Shown here piece after piece: positions 9,400 to 17,949 of a DNA stretch of 64,000 nt (position 1 is its first letter; each line of letters opens with the position of its first letter). The translations under genes and the position numbers were made by a program. The notes under the pieces were generated by a model that was given only the letters and a program-made list of their open reading frames with translations, was not told the origin of the DNA and did no database searches. The stretch comes from an uncultured Corynebacterium sp. (GTDB taxonomy: Bacteria; Actinomycetota; Actinomycetes; Mycobacteriales; Mycobacteriaceae). The stretch covers positions 77,644 to 141,643 of the forward strand of contig NZ_CAMIHZ010000002.1 of assembly GCF_946222305.1 (NCBI RefSeq), read 5' to 3'.

Positions 9400-9525
9400 G
9401 CTATGCGCGGAACATGCCTGGATGGGTAGTTCAACGACCACGCAACCTCCAAGATTGGGGAGGTCGCGCAAGGGGTATGGTTGAGTGCAGCCCAGACAGG
9501 GAAGCTATAGAAGAAGCCGTGGCCG

Positions 9526-9969
9526 TTACTTCTTTCGTAGCCGCTTCTGTACCTGGCCAGCCGCGCGGCCCGCATTGCGGGCTACGGTTTCCACAATCCC
9601 GTTGGAAGCAACCTCGCGGCGTATCTTTCGCATTGCGTTTTCTGCTGCGCTGCGGGCATTGCCAGTCTGGTTGCGGGACTGCCTGTCGGAGCCACCCACA
9701 ACTTTCTCGAACCGGCTACGCATCCGGTCGGCCTGAGCCATTGCTTGGTCAGCCCGTTGGATCGCCTGGTCGGCCACATCCTTCGGAATGAATCCAGGCC
9801 GGTGCTGCTCCAACTGAGCGCGCAGTTTCAATCGCCGATCCCACTGCGCATCCAGTTCGCGCAACGCCTTAATTAGCTGCTCGTCCGAACCGCCGAGATC
9901 CGGGTGGAAACGCCGGATGATCGCACGACGTTGGCGTAGGTATTCGGGATTGTGTCGGTAGTCGCTCAT
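9526..9969 (-). CDS. Small J-domain-like protein
   Basis: A 147-residue basic protein. Near the N-terminus, RRAIIRRFHPDLGGSDEQL carries the HPD tripeptide that DnaJ-type domains use to stimulate Hsp70 ATPase. The J-domain is short, and the rest is charged coiled-coil-like helix (residues about 40-115) ending in the basic tail QKRLRKK. No glycine/phenylalanine or zinc-finger region is present, so it is not DnaJ itself. The start is supported by AAAAGGAA upstream. Its 5' leader and first codons (MSDYR) nearly match those of the sortase gene 2.3 kb away. The function is unknown; an Hsp70 co-chaperone role is inferred only from HPD. Confidence 0.6.
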   Translation of the reverse strand: MSDYRHNPEYLRQRRAIIRRFHPDLGGSDEQLIKALRELDAQWDRRLKLRAQLEQHRPGFIPKDVADQAIQRADQAMAQADRMRSRFEKVVGGSDRQSRNQTGNARSAAENAMRKIRREVASNGIVETVARNAGRAAGQVQKRLRKK

Positions 9970-10000
9970 TAACTGTTCCTTTTAGGTGACGCCACCTAGT
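9970..10000 (-). promoter_or_regulatory. 5' leader shared with the sortase gene
   Basis: Read on the minus strand, the leader is AGGTGGCGTCACCTAAAAGG, then AACAGTTA before ATG. It aligns with the leader of the sortase gene at 12237-12268, and the match continues through the first 14 coding bases (ATGAGCGACTACCG). Confidence 0.6.
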
Positions 10001-10084
10001 GCCTCTTGGATTTTGTTTCCCTACTGGGCGATTGTAGTGATGGGGAAGGTAGGGAGCAGCGGGGTTGGATGAAACAAAAGAAGA

Positions 10085-10120
10085 CCACCCGCCTTAGCAA
10101 TTCATTGCTAGAGCGGGTGG
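10085..10120 (-). terminator. Terminator of the LAQTG surface-protein gene
   Basis: The outer arms CCACCCGC (10085-10092) and GCGGGTGG (10113-10120) pair, with an inner TAGCAAT/ATTGCTA pairing. On the minus strand, the hairpin is followed by a T-containing tract (TCTTCTTTTG). It lies just past the stop of the gene at 10183. Confidence 0.75.
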
Positions 10121-10182
10121 CTCAAGATCTTTGACCTCTAGGTCAGGACCATTGGTGTCTTTCGTTTAGGTCAGTAAATGAC

Positions 10183-11124
10183 TTAAGCGAAGATCTTGCG
10201 ACGAGCAGCGAACGCACCGGCCGCAACCATGGCGGTCAGCGCAAGAGCGGCCAGACCGCGTGCAGCAGTGTTGGAGCCGGTCTGTGCGAGCATGCCGCGA
10301 TCAGAGGTGGGCTGGCTTTCGTCGGTTGCGCCCTGGGTGTTGTTGCCGCCGGTTGCGTTCTGGCCAGCGAGCTTACCGCCCTGAGCGATGACCTCGTCCT
10401 TGTGATCCTGCAGCATCTTATCGGAAGCTGCCTTCTCCTCATGGGTAGGGGTTTCCTTGGTGCGGGCCTCATCCTTGACGTAGGTCTTGCCATCCTGGGA
10501 CAGGTACCAAGCAACACCACCGATGATCAGAGCGGCTGGCAGAGCCAACCAAGCGAGACCCTTCTTGTCTTCGGAGCCCGGGGTCTGCTCTTCGGCTGGG
10601 AATGCATCAGTGTAAGCCTTGCGCATTTCCTCGGTGATTGGCTCATTCACCTGGTTGCGATCCTTCACATACAGGTTCGGGTCCTGCATGTGCTGGTACC
10701 AGGTGTTGCCGTCCTTGTCCTGCTTGTCAGCTGGAGCGGGGATGCCCTCGCTCTCTGGTGCCGCGTTCTCGCCAGGATTCGAGGAGCCTAGGGAGCCGTC
10801 AGCAGAACCAGTGCCACCTGGCTTGTTGTTGTCGGAGCCTGGTGCGGTGTTGTCTCCGGTAGGACCATTGTTGTTATTGTCCTGCGCTGCCTGCTGCTTC
10901 TCCCATTCAGCCTGAGCCTGCTCGGCGGTTAGGTCTGGGGAGGCTGGAAGGCCATCATTGCCGTTGGTTGCCTTGTAGGTGCCATCGGCTTGCTTGTGGT
11001 ATTCCACACCATCAACGGTCAAGGTTGCTGGTGCTGGGATCTGAGCCTGTGCAACGGTTGCGCCGCCTACCGCGAGCGCGCCCGCCATGGCGGCGGCAGT
11101 AAGGGTACGTGGGAAACGTTTCAT
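10183..11124 (-). CDS. LAQTG cell-wall-anchored surface protein
   Basis: A 313-residue exported protein. Residues 1-28 are a signal peptide (MKRFPRTLTAAAMAGALAVG, cleavage near AQA-Q). An Asn/Gly/Ser/Pro-rich linker spans about 78-130. The C-terminus is a sorting signal: LAQTG (279-283), a hydrophobic stretch (about 289-305) and the basic tail ARRKIFA. LAXTG signals are associated with class E-type housekeeping sortases of actinobacteria. An internal hydrophobic segment (LAWLALPAALIIGGVAWYL, about 190-208) is unusual for a sortase substrate and could be a second membrane span. The sortase gene lies 182 bp upstream on the same strand. The biological role is unknown. Confidence 0.8.
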   Translation of the reverse strand: MKRFPRTLTAAAMAGALAVGGATVAQAQIPAPATLTVDGVEYHKQADGTYKATNGNDGLPASPDLTAEQAQAEWEKQQAAQDNNNNGPTGDNTAPGSDNNKPGGTGSADGSLGSSNPGENAAPESEGIPAPADKQDKDGNTWYQHMQDPNLYVKDRNQVNEPITEEMRKAYTDAFPAEEQTPGSEDKKGLAWLALPAALIIGGVAWYLSQDGKTYVKDEARTKETPTHEEKAASDKMLQDHKDEVIAQGGKLAGQNATGGNNTQGATDESQPTSDRGMLAQTGSNTAARGLAALALTAMVAAGAFAARRKIFA

Positions 11125-11306
11125 CTTCTCTCCTCCGAGAATTAAACAGTCGTGAGTAATGCTCGACTATGCTCATCGGCATTAACATTGTTCACATTAG
11201 TCACACAGGTAACGAAAAACACCAGCAAATGTGCGACCTCAGTCAAAGTTAACCCCCATATAGGGGTGAAAGCGGTGTCGTTAACTTAAAAGTGGCGAGG
11301 GTTTTG

Positions 11307-12236
11307 CTACTTGGTCGAGTAGGAGGTTCCCTGGTACTTCCAGCCGATAACTGCATTTTTGACAGCTGCTTGTAAGGGGTTGGCGGGCTGGATGCAGCTA
11401 ATCGTGAGAAGCCGCCCTGGCATGGCGCCTTCACCCCAAATGCTGGAGTCGCTCGACAGGCCTTCTTTGTTCGGGTCATGAAGATCGGTGGCTGCATAGA
11501 CTAGCCAGTTATCTCCTGAGCTAGCGGTGCGAATGTATAGTTTGTCTCCTACATGCACCGTGTGGCGATTGGAGGCTCCGTCATAAAGCTTGTTGAAGAC
11601 TGCTGAAACGCCAGCTCCGGTGTGCCCGGCAATAACGACGATGTCTGGAGCGTTGGTTCCGGGTAGGGAGTAAGGCTTGTCCTTTGCGGTATAAGTACAG
11701 GCTAAATCCATAGTTTCTGGGTTGATTGCTCCGTCCTTTACGCGACAGGCGCCGTCCTCGAACTTGGCTCGAACTCCAATAGAAGGGATGGCCATCTCCT
11801 TCGCGGCGGCGGGGGTGATAACGGGCGAGCGGTCCGCCAGTACCTCATTGACCTCAAGATCATCTGGTGGTGGCGGCGCCGTATCTATAGGCCAAAAAGC
11901 CAAAGCGAGTAGGGCAGCGACTATGGCGGCTGTAGAGGCTAAAACCCCAGGGTGTTCTCTAGCGTGCTGAACTCGGCGGCGGAGAGTGGGTCTCGCTTTG
12001 CGGTGGCGTCCGCGACCTGCAGGGACAGGATAGGCCTCGCGTTGTCGAACTCGTGCAATTTCATCCCGGGGAGCCGTTATCTGCGAATATTCAAAAGCGC
12101 CCAAAGGGGTCACGGAAGGGTGAGGTCGATCCGAGGGGCGCCTTGGTGTTCTGTTGCGCCTACGGTTTTCATAATGGCGAGGAGCTCTATGTGGGCCCGA
12201 GCTAGCGCGCTGGCGGCGGTCACGGTAGTCGCTCAT
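11307..12236 (-). CDS. Sortase-family transpeptidase
   Basis: A membrane-anchored sortase of 309 residues. The start at 12236 (MSDYRDRRQR) has an AGAAGGAA ribosome binding site. A long basic cytoplasmic N-terminus precedes one membrane segment (about 98-116). The catalytic domain shows His205 in VVIAGHTGAG and Cys281 in LLTISCIQP. The arginine normally found a few residues after the cysteine is absent: the last 28 residues contain no Arg. Cys164 and Cys180 could form a disulfide. The neighbouring LAQTG protein is the obvious candidate substrate. Class E or F is likely, but I cannot decide between them. The missing Arg leaves activity uncertain. Confidence 0.75.
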   Translation of the reverse strand: MSDYRDRRQRASSGPHRAPRHYENRRRNRTPRRPSDRPHPSVTPLGAFEYSQITAPRDEIARVRQREAYPVPAGRGRHRKARPTLRRRVQHAREHPGVLASTAAIVAALLALAFWPIDTAPPPPDDLEVNEVLADRSPVITPAAAKEMAIPSIGVRAKFEDGACRVKDGAINPETMDLACTYTAKDKPYSLPGTNAPDIVVIAGHTGAGVSAVFNKLYDGASNRHTVHVGDKLYIRTASSGDNWLVYAATDLHDPNKEGLSSDSSIWGEGAMPGRLLTISCIQPANPLQAAVKNAVIGWKYQGTSYSTK

Positions 12237-12268
12237 TGGGGTTCCTTCTTTTGGATGACGCCACCTCG
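12237..12268 (-). promoter_or_regulatory. 5' leader of the sortase gene
   Basis: On the minus strand this reads AGGTGGCGTCATCCAAAAGA, then AGGAACCCCA before the ATG. It includes the ribosome binding site AGAAGGAA and the GGTGGCGTC motif found elsewhere in the window. The leader of the J-domain-like gene is nearly the same. Confidence 0.6.
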
Positions 12269-13054
12269 GGCAATCCGTTGTAAATCTCAACTAAGTGGGC
12301 ATTCTAGTTCCTGGAGCGCGAGTAAAGTAAAAGGCTACGAGCGCGTTGTTACCAGAGTTGCAGGCGGAGGCGTTAAAGAAGAGCGTCGATTTGGATTAGG
12401 TGCTTGCGATGTGGTTCAATACTGAACGTTGCTTTAACACGATGAATGAGGCTTAACCTCGTTCTAGTCAAAACAAGACGGGCAAGCCACCGTCGGCGGC
12501 TAGAAGTTATGTGAGTCAAGAAGTCATCGCTGGTGAAGTGAGCATGATCCATCGTCAGTAAAGACCTCACGGAATTGAGAAGTGAGGCAGCTTTGCTGTG
12601 CGGTACTTTGCGCGGAAAAGGCCAACACGCCCAACCGCGGGTGCCGGAGTGGGACATGGTAAATGAACAGCGGCAGTAAGCGAAGGACCTCCACGGGTCC
12701 AGTGGGCTTGCTGGAGACATAACAATCCAGTGAAGCTCACCGTCAAATACAGGGAAAGTACCCCTGCAACGATCTCACCCGTGGCTCGAATGGATCCCTT
12801 CCGAAGCGAGGTACACGCCTTACCAATTGGGGGAGGTGGGGACCGAGGTGAACCTGCAATTCGTGTTTGTTCACGAGCCTTGTCGACCACGACGGCACAT
12901 GAACAAAAGAATGTAAGACACCATAAGCGAACTGGCGACTGGACCAGGCCCCACGGCCGGACAGCGTTAAGACAAGACATAAGGCGTGTTAGCCCGAACA
13001 ATAGGGCTTCCCCGAAAAGGGAAGTGCTACGGGCGCGCTAGGAAGAGGACAAGC
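12269..13054. other. Intergenic region and leader upstream of the S10 operon
   Basis: This gap of about 790 bp lies between the divergent sortase and rpsJ genes. It must contain the S10 operon promoter and perhaps a long leader. A 103-codon GTG frame (12730-13041) has composition unlike the surrounding genes and matches no known family, so it is not annotated as a gene. No clear promoter pair or terminator was found. Confidence 0.5.
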
Positions 13055-13360
13055 GTGGCGGGACAAAAGATCCGCATCAGGCTGAAGGCCTATGACCACG
13101 AGGCAATCGACGCTTCTGCCAAGAAGATCGTTGAAACGGTCACCCGTACCGGCGCTCGTGTCGTCGGCCCGGTGCCTTTGCCAACTGAAAAGAACGTTTA
13201 CTGCGTCATCCGTTCGCCGCACAAGTACAAGGACTCGCGCGAGCACTTCGAGATGCGTACGCACAAGCGTCTGATCGACATTCTCGACCCAACCCCGAAG
13301 ACCGTTGATGCCCTCATGCGCATCGACCTTCCGGCCAGCGTCGACGTCAACATTCAGTAG
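13055..13360 (+). CDS. rpsJ: 30S ribosomal protein S10
   Basis: Small-subunit head protein and NusB partner in antitermination, 101 residues. The GTG at 13055 (MAGQKIRIRLKAYDHE) gives the standard length and follows GGAAGAGGA; the frame is open further upstream, but an extension would be non-homologous. First gene of the S10 operon. Confidence 0.97.
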   Translation: MAGQKIRIRLKAYDHEAIDASAKKIVETVTRTGARVVGPVPLPTEKNVYCVIRSPHKYKDSREHFEMRTHKRLIDILDPTPKTVDALMRIDLPASVDVNIQ

Positions 13361-13402
13361 GCCAGGACAGAAGTCTGACACTGAAGGCAGCGGAGAAAAA
13401 TT

Positions 13403-14059
13403 ATGAGTGATATTGAGATCAAGGGCATCCTGGGCAAGAAGCTCGGCATGACCCAGATCTTCGACGACGAGAACCGGGTCGTTCCGGTAACCGTCGTTGA
13501 GGCTGGGCCGTGTGTCGTCACCCAGGTGCGCACCAAGGAAACCGACGGCTACGAGGCCGTCCAGATCGCCTTCGGCGAAATCGACCCACGCAAGGTGAAC
13601 AAGCCTGCTACCGGTCACTTCAAGAAGGCTGGCGTGACCCCTCGCCGCCACGTAACGGAGCTGCGTGTTGACGACGCTTCCGCTTACGAGGTTGGCCAGG
13701 ACGTCACCGTAGAGATCTTCAACGACGTGAAGTTCGTTGACGTAACCGGCATCACCAAGGGCCACGGCTACGCCGGCGCTATGAAGCGCCACGGTTTCGC
13801 CGGCCAGGGTGCGTCCCACGGTAACCAGGCTGCTCACCGCCGTGTCGGTGGCATCGGCGCCTGCGCTACTCCAGGTCGCATCTTCAAGGGCAAGCGCATG
13901 GCAGGTCGCATGGGTAGCAACCGCGTTACCCTGCAGAACCTGAAGGTTGCCAAGGTCGATGCAGAGTCCAACCTGCTGCTCGTCAAGGGCGCAGTACCAG
14001 GTAACAACGGCGGCATCGTCGTTGTGAAGACCGCAGTGAAGGGCGGTGCACACGCATGA
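13403..14059 (+). CDS. rplC: 50S ribosomal protein L3
   Basis: Early-assembly 23S rRNA-binding protein, 218 residues. Typical segments are GKKLGMTQIFD at the N-terminus and MKRHGFAGQGASHGNQAAHR. Its stop overlaps the rplD start by four bases (ATGA), indicating translational coupling. Confidence 0.98.
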   Translation: MSDIEIKGILGKKLGMTQIFDDENRVVPVTVVEAGPCVVTQVRTKETDGYEAVQIAFGEIDPRKVNKPATGHFKKAGVTPRRHVTELRVDDASAYEVGQDVTVEIFNDVKFVDVTGITKGHGYAGAMKRHGFAGQGASHGNQAAHRRVGGIGACATPGRIFKGKRMAGRMGSNRVTLQNLKVAKVDAESNLLLVKGAVPGNNGGIVVVKTAVKGGAHA

Positions 14060-14709
14060 GCAATCTAAAGCTTGATGTCCACACCGCTGACGGTAAGACC
14101 AACGGCTCCGTAGAGCTGCCTGCTGCAATCTTCGACGCTGAGGTCAGCGTTGCACTGATGCACCAGGTGGTTACCGCTCAGCTCGCAGCTAAGCGTCAGG
14201 GAACCCACGCCACCAAGACCCGCGGTGCTGTCCGCGGCGGTGGCCGTAAGCCATGGCGTCAGAAGGGCACCGGTCGTGCTCGTCAGGGCTCCATCCGCGC
14301 TCCACACTTCACCGGTGGTGGCACGGTTCACGGCCCACAGCCACGCGACTACTCCCAGCGCACCCCAAAGAAGATGAAGGCTGCTGCACTGCGCGGCGCT
14401 CTCACCGATCGTGCACGTCACGCACGCATCCACGTGGTTGAGGATCTGGTCCCAGGCCAGACCCCATCCACGAAGTCCGCTCGCGGCTTCCTGGAGCGCC
14501 TGACCGACCGCAAGTCTGTGCTTGTGGTTCTCGGTCGCGAGGATATTAATTCCCGCAAGTCCGTGCGCAACCTGCCAAACGTCCACACCCTGGTCAACGA
14601 CCAGCTGAACACCTACGACGTTCTCAACGCAGACGACGTTGTGTTCTCCGTGGAGGCATTGAACGCGTTCATCAACGCCGCTCAGAACACCAAGGAGGAG
14701 GCAAAGTGA
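14056..14709 (+). CDS. rplD: 50S ribosomal protein L4
   Basis: Exit-tunnel protein, 217 residues. The tunnel loop is recognisable in RGAVRGGGRKPWRQKGTGRA. It starts inside the rplC stop (ATGA) and its own stop overlaps the rplW GTG start (GTGA). Confidence 0.98.
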   Translation: MSNLKLDVHTADGKTNGSVELPAAIFDAEVSVALMHQVVTAQLAAKRQGTHATKTRGAVRGGGRKPWRQKGTGRARQGSIRAPHFTGGGTVHGPQPRDYSQRTPKKMKAAALRGALTDRARHARIHVVEDLVPGQTPSTKSARGFLERLTDRKSVLVVLGREDINSRKSVRNLPNVHTLVNDQLNTYDVLNADDVVFSVEALNAFINAAQNTKEEAK

Positions 14710-15011
14710 GCACCGTCGCAGATCCACGTGACATCATCCTGGCCCCAGTAGTGTCTGAGAAGTCCTACGGCCTGATGGAGCAGAACGTTTACACGTTCCT
14801 GGTTAACCCAGCATCCAACAAGACCCAGATCAAGATTGCCGTCGAGCAGATCTTTGGCGTCAAGGTTGCAAGCGTGAACACCCTCAACCGCGAGGGCAAG
14901 CGTAAGCGCACCCGCACCGGCTACGGCCGTCGCAAGGCAACCAAGCGCGCCATGGTGACCCTGGTCGCCGGCAGCGATCCGATCGACATCTTCGGTGGTT
15001 CTGCTGCCTAA
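14706..15011 (+). CDS. rplW: 50S ribosomal protein L23
   Basis: Tunnel-exit protein and docking site for trigger factor and SRP, 101 residues. It starts with GTG at 14706, overlapping the rplD stop. The typical core is DIILAPVVSEKSYGLME and the tail contains the basic KRKRTRTGYGRRKATKRA. Confidence 0.97.
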   Translation: MSTVADPRDIILAPVVSEKSYGLMEQNVYTFLVNPASNKTQIKIAVEQIFGVKVASVNTLNREGKRKRTRTGYGRRKATKRAMVTLVAGSDPIDIFGGSAA

Positions 15012-15048
15012 GGCAGGAGAGACCGAAAGGTAAAGAGGAAGCAAAAGT

Positions 15049-15891
15049 ATGGCTATTCGTAAGTACAAGCCGACTACGCCGGGTCGCCGCCAGAGTTCTG
15101 TCTCCGAGTTCAACGAGATCACCCGTTCGACTCCTGAGAAGTCTCTGCTGCGCCCGCTGTCGAAGACCGGCGGCCGTAACGTTCACGGCCACATCACCAC
15201 CCGCCACAAGGGCGGTGGCCACAAGCGTCGTTACCGCGTTATCGACTTCCGTCGTAACGATAAGGACGGCGTTCTGGCTAAGGTCGCTCACATCGAGTAC
15301 GACCCAAACCGCACCGCTAACATCGCTCTGCTGCACTACTACGACGGCGAGAAGCGCTACATCATCGCTCCTCGTGGTCTGAAGCAGGGCACCGTTGTTG
15401 AGTCCGGTCCGAACGCAGACATCAAGGTGGGTAACAACCTGCCACTGCGTAACATCCCAGCCGGTACCGTTATCCACGCTGTGGAGCTGAAGCCAGGCGG
15501 CGGCGCTAAGATGGCCCGCTCCGCTGGTGCCTCCATCCAGCTGCTCGGTAAGGAAGGAAAGTACGCCGTTCTGCGTATGCCTTCTTCCGAGATCCGCCGT
15601 GTTGACATCCGCTGCCGCGCCACCATTGGTGAGGTCGGCAACCAGGAGCAGATCAACATCCGCTGGGGTAAGGCCGGCCGTATGCGCTGGAAGGGCTGGC
15701 GCCCAACCGTCCGTGGTGTCGTGATGAACCCAGTTGATCACCCACACGGTGGTGGTGAGGGTCGTACCTCCGGTGGTCGTCACCCTGTGTCCCCATGGGG
15801 CCAGAAGGAAGGCCGCACCCGCAAGCCAAACCGTCCAAGCGACAAGATGATCGTTCGCCGTCGTCGCACCAACAAGAACAAGAAGCGCTAA
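15049..15891 (+). CDS. rplB: 50S ribosomal protein L2
   Basis: Peptidyl-transferase-centre protein, 280 residues and full length. It contains GRNVHGHITTRHKGGGHKRR and the functionally critical VVMNPVDHPHGGGEGR loop. The gene follows rplW by 37 bases. Confidence 0.98.
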   Translation: MAIRKYKPTTPGRRQSSVSEFNEITRSTPEKSLLRPLSKTGGRNVHGHITTRHKGGGHKRRYRVIDFRRNDKDGVLAKVAHIEYDPNRTANIALLHYYDGEKRYIIAPRGLKQGTVVESGPNADIKVGNNLPLRNIPAGTVIHAVELKPGGGAKMARSAGASIQLLGKEGKYAVLRMPSSEIRRVDIRCRATIGEVGNQEQINIRWGKAGRMRWKGWRPTVRGVVMNPVDHPHGGGEGRTSGGRHPVSPWGQKEGRTRKPNRPSDKMIVRRRRTNKNKKR

Positions 15892-15907
15892 GAGGAGGTA
15901 GTAGAGA

Positions 15908-16186
15908 ATGCCACGTAGCCTCAAGAAGGGCCCATTCGTCGACGAACACCTCCTCGCGAAGGTGGACGCTCAGAACGAAAAGGGCACCAAGCAGGTCATT
16001 AAGACCTGGTCCCGTCGCTCGACCATTCTGCCTGATTTCATTGGTCACACTTTCGCCGTCCACGACGGTCGCAAGCACGTGCCAGTGTTCATCGATGATT
16101 CCATGGTCGGACACAAGCTAGGCGAGTTCGCCCCCACGAAGACCTTTAAGGGTCACGTGAAGGACGACAAGAAGGGTCGTCGATAA
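15908..16186 (+). CDS. rpsS: 30S ribosomal protein S19
   Basis: Small-subunit head protein, 92 residues. It begins MPRSLKKGPFVDEHLL and is preceded by AAGAGGAGG, a strong ribosome binding site. It contains KTWSRRSTILPDFIGHTFAV. Confidence 0.98.
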   Translation: MPRSLKKGPFVDEHLLAKVDAQNEKGTKQVIKTWSRRSTILPDFIGHTFAVHDGRKHVPVFIDDSMVGHKLGEFAPTKTFKGHVKDDKKGRR

Positions 16187-16188
16187 TC

Positions 16189-16551
16189 ATGACTGAGACC
16201 GTGAATTCCGCACGCGCAACCGCGCGTTTCGTGCGCGTCACCCCAATGAAGGCACGTCGCGTGATCGATCTGGTCCGCGGCAAGTCCGTTGACGACGCGC
16301 TGGCAATCCTGAAGTACGCCCCACAGGCTGCTTCTGAGCCGGTATACAAGGTTGTTGCATCCGCAGCAGCTAACGCAGAGAACAACTACGGCCTGGATCG
16401 TCGCTCTCTGGTTATCTCCGAGGCATATGCCGACGAGGGACCAACCATGCGTCGTTTCCGTCCGCGCGCTCAGGGACGTGCATTCCACATCCGTAAGCGC
16501 ACTAGCCACATCACCGTGGTCGTCGAGAGCCAGAAGGGAAGTGCTCAGTAG
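16189..16551 (+). CDS. rplV: 50S ribosomal protein L22
   Basis: Exit-tunnel protein, 120 residues. It contains ATARFVRVTPMKARRVIDLV and the tunnel hairpin region RFRPRAQGRAFHIRKRTSHI, with no visible macrolide-resistance insertion. The TAG stop shares one base with the rpsC GTG start. Confidence 0.97.
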   Translation: MTETVNSARATARFVRVTPMKARRVIDLVRGKSVDDALAILKYAPQAASEPVYKVVASAAANAENNYGLDRRSLVISEAYADEGPTMRRFRPRAQGRAFHIRKRTSHITVVVESQKGSAQ

Positions 16552-17294
16552 TGGGCCAGAAAATCCACCCCCACGGCCTCCGGCTGGGTATCACTTCCGA
16601 GTGGCGCTCCCGCTGGTACGCCGACAAGCAGTACGCTGACTACCTCGCCGAGGACATCAAGATCCGCGACTTCCTGTCCAAGGGTCTTGATCGCGCCGGC
16701 ATCGCCGACGTTGTCATCGAGCGCACCCACGACCGTGTCCGCGTGGACATCCACACTGCCCGTCCGGGCATCGTGATCGGTCGTCGTGGTTCCGAGGCAG
16801 ACCGCATCCGCGGTCAGCTCGAGAAGCTCACCGGCAAGCAGGTTCAGCTGAACATTCTTGAAGTTAAGAACATCGACGCCAATGCACAGCTGGTGGCACA
16901 GTCCATCGCTGAGCAGCTGACCAACCGCGTGGCTTTCCGTCGCGCGATGCGTAAGGCTATCCAGGGCGCAATGCGCCAGCCTCAGGTCAAGGGCATCAAG
17001 GTCGTATGTTCCGGCCGCCTCGGCGGCGCAGAAATGGGTCGCACTGAGCGCTACCACGAGGGTCGCGTTCCACTGCACACCCTGCGCGCCGAGATCGATT
17101 ACGGCACCTACGAGGCTCACACCACCTTCGGACGCATCGGCGTCAAGGTGTGGATCTACAAGGGTGACGTCGTCGGTGGCCGTCGTGAGTCCCTGATGAA
17201 CGCACGCGACGATCGCCCACGTGGCGGCCGCCGTGAGCGTCCACGCCGCGGTGGTGCTCGTCGCCAGCGCGCCGAGAAGAAGCAGGAGGGTTAA
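16551..17294 (+). CDS. rpsC: 30S ribosomal protein S3
   Basis: mRNA-entry-channel protein, 247 residues. The KH-domain motif VIGRRGSEADRIRG is clear. It starts at GTG 16551 (MGQKIHPHGLRLGI) and ends in an Arg-rich tail that is common in actinobacteria. Confidence 0.97.
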   Translation: MGQKIHPHGLRLGITSEWRSRWYADKQYADYLAEDIKIRDFLSKGLDRAGIADVVIERTHDRVRVDIHTARPGIVIGRRGSEADRIRGQLEKLTGKQVQLNILEVKNIDANAQLVAQSIAEQLTNRVAFRRAMRKAIQGAMRQPQVKGIKVVCSGRLGGAEMGRTERYHEGRVPLHTLRAEIDYGTYEAHTTFGRIGVKVWIYKGDVVGGRRESLMNARDDRPRGGRRERPRRGGARRQRAEKKQEG

Positions 17295-17299
17295 AGCTA

Positions 17300-17716
17300 A
17301 TGCTTATCCCTAAGCGCGTTAAGTTCCGTCGCCAGCACCGCCCAACCCGTAGTGGCGTGTCCAAGGGCGGCAATCGCGTGACGTTCGGCGACTACGGCCT
17401 GCAGGCCCTGGAGCCGACGTACATCACCAACCGTCAGATCGAGTCCGCTCGTATTGCCATTAACCGCCACGTCAAGCGTGGTGGCAAGGTATGGATCAAT
17501 ATCTTCCCTGACCGCCCACTGACCCAGAAGCCACTTGGTGTGCGTATGGGTTCCGGTAAGGGCCCAGTGGAGAAGTGGGTTGCTAACGTCAAGCCAGGTC
17601 GCATCCTGTTCGAGATGTCCTACCCCAACGAGGAAGTAGCTCTCGAGGCCCTGCGCCGCGCTGGCAACAAGCTGCCTTGCAAGGTTCGTATCGTAAAGAA
17701 GGAGGATCAGTTCTAA
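17300..17716 (+). CDS. rplP: 50S ribosomal protein L16
   Basis: A-site-facing large-subunit protein, 138 residues. It begins MLIPKRVKFRRQHRP and contains WINIFPDRPLTQKPLGVRMG. Its stop shares one base with the rpmC start (TAATG). Confidence 0.98.
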   Translation: MLIPKRVKFRRQHRPTRSGVSKGGNRVTFGDYGLQALEPTYITNRQIESARIAINRHVKRGGKVWINIFPDRPLTQKPLGVRMGSGKGPVEKWVANVKPGRILFEMSYPNEEVALEALRRAGNKLPCKVRIVKKEDQF

Positions 17717-17949
17717 TGGCTACCGGTATTCCGGCATCTGAGCTCCGCGAGCTCACCAACGAAGAGCTGACCACCCGCCTGCGTGAGTCGAAGGAAGAAC
17801 TGTTCAACCTTCGCTTCCAGGCTGCGACCGGCCAGCTGACCAACAACCGTCGTTTGGGTGTAGTTAAGCGTGACATCGCCCGCATCTACACCGTTCTGCG
17901 CGAGCGCGAGCTCGGGCTGTCTACCAACCCAGGTGGTGACGCAGCATGA
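17716..17949 (+). CDS. rpmC: 50S ribosomal protein L29
   Basis: Small two-helix tunnel-exit protein, 77 residues. The ATG at 17716 within TAATG is preferred over an upstream in-frame start lying inside rplP. The family signature ELFNLRFQAATGQLTNNRRL is present. Confidence 0.96.
   Translation: MATGIPASELRELTNEELTTRLRESKEELFNLRFQAATGQLTNNRRLGVVKRDIARIYTVLRERELGLSTNPGGDAA

Noticed and set aside
11252..11267. ACCCCCATATAGGGGT as a copper-repressor operator
   Set aside because: The dyad is imperfect and no copper gene is nearby; it sits in the promoter gap of the LAQTG gene, where its role is unknown.
12730..13041. 103-codon frame upstream of rpsJ
   Set aside because: No ribosome binding site or recognisable family, unusual composition, and it runs into the S10 leader. 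Treated as noncoding.
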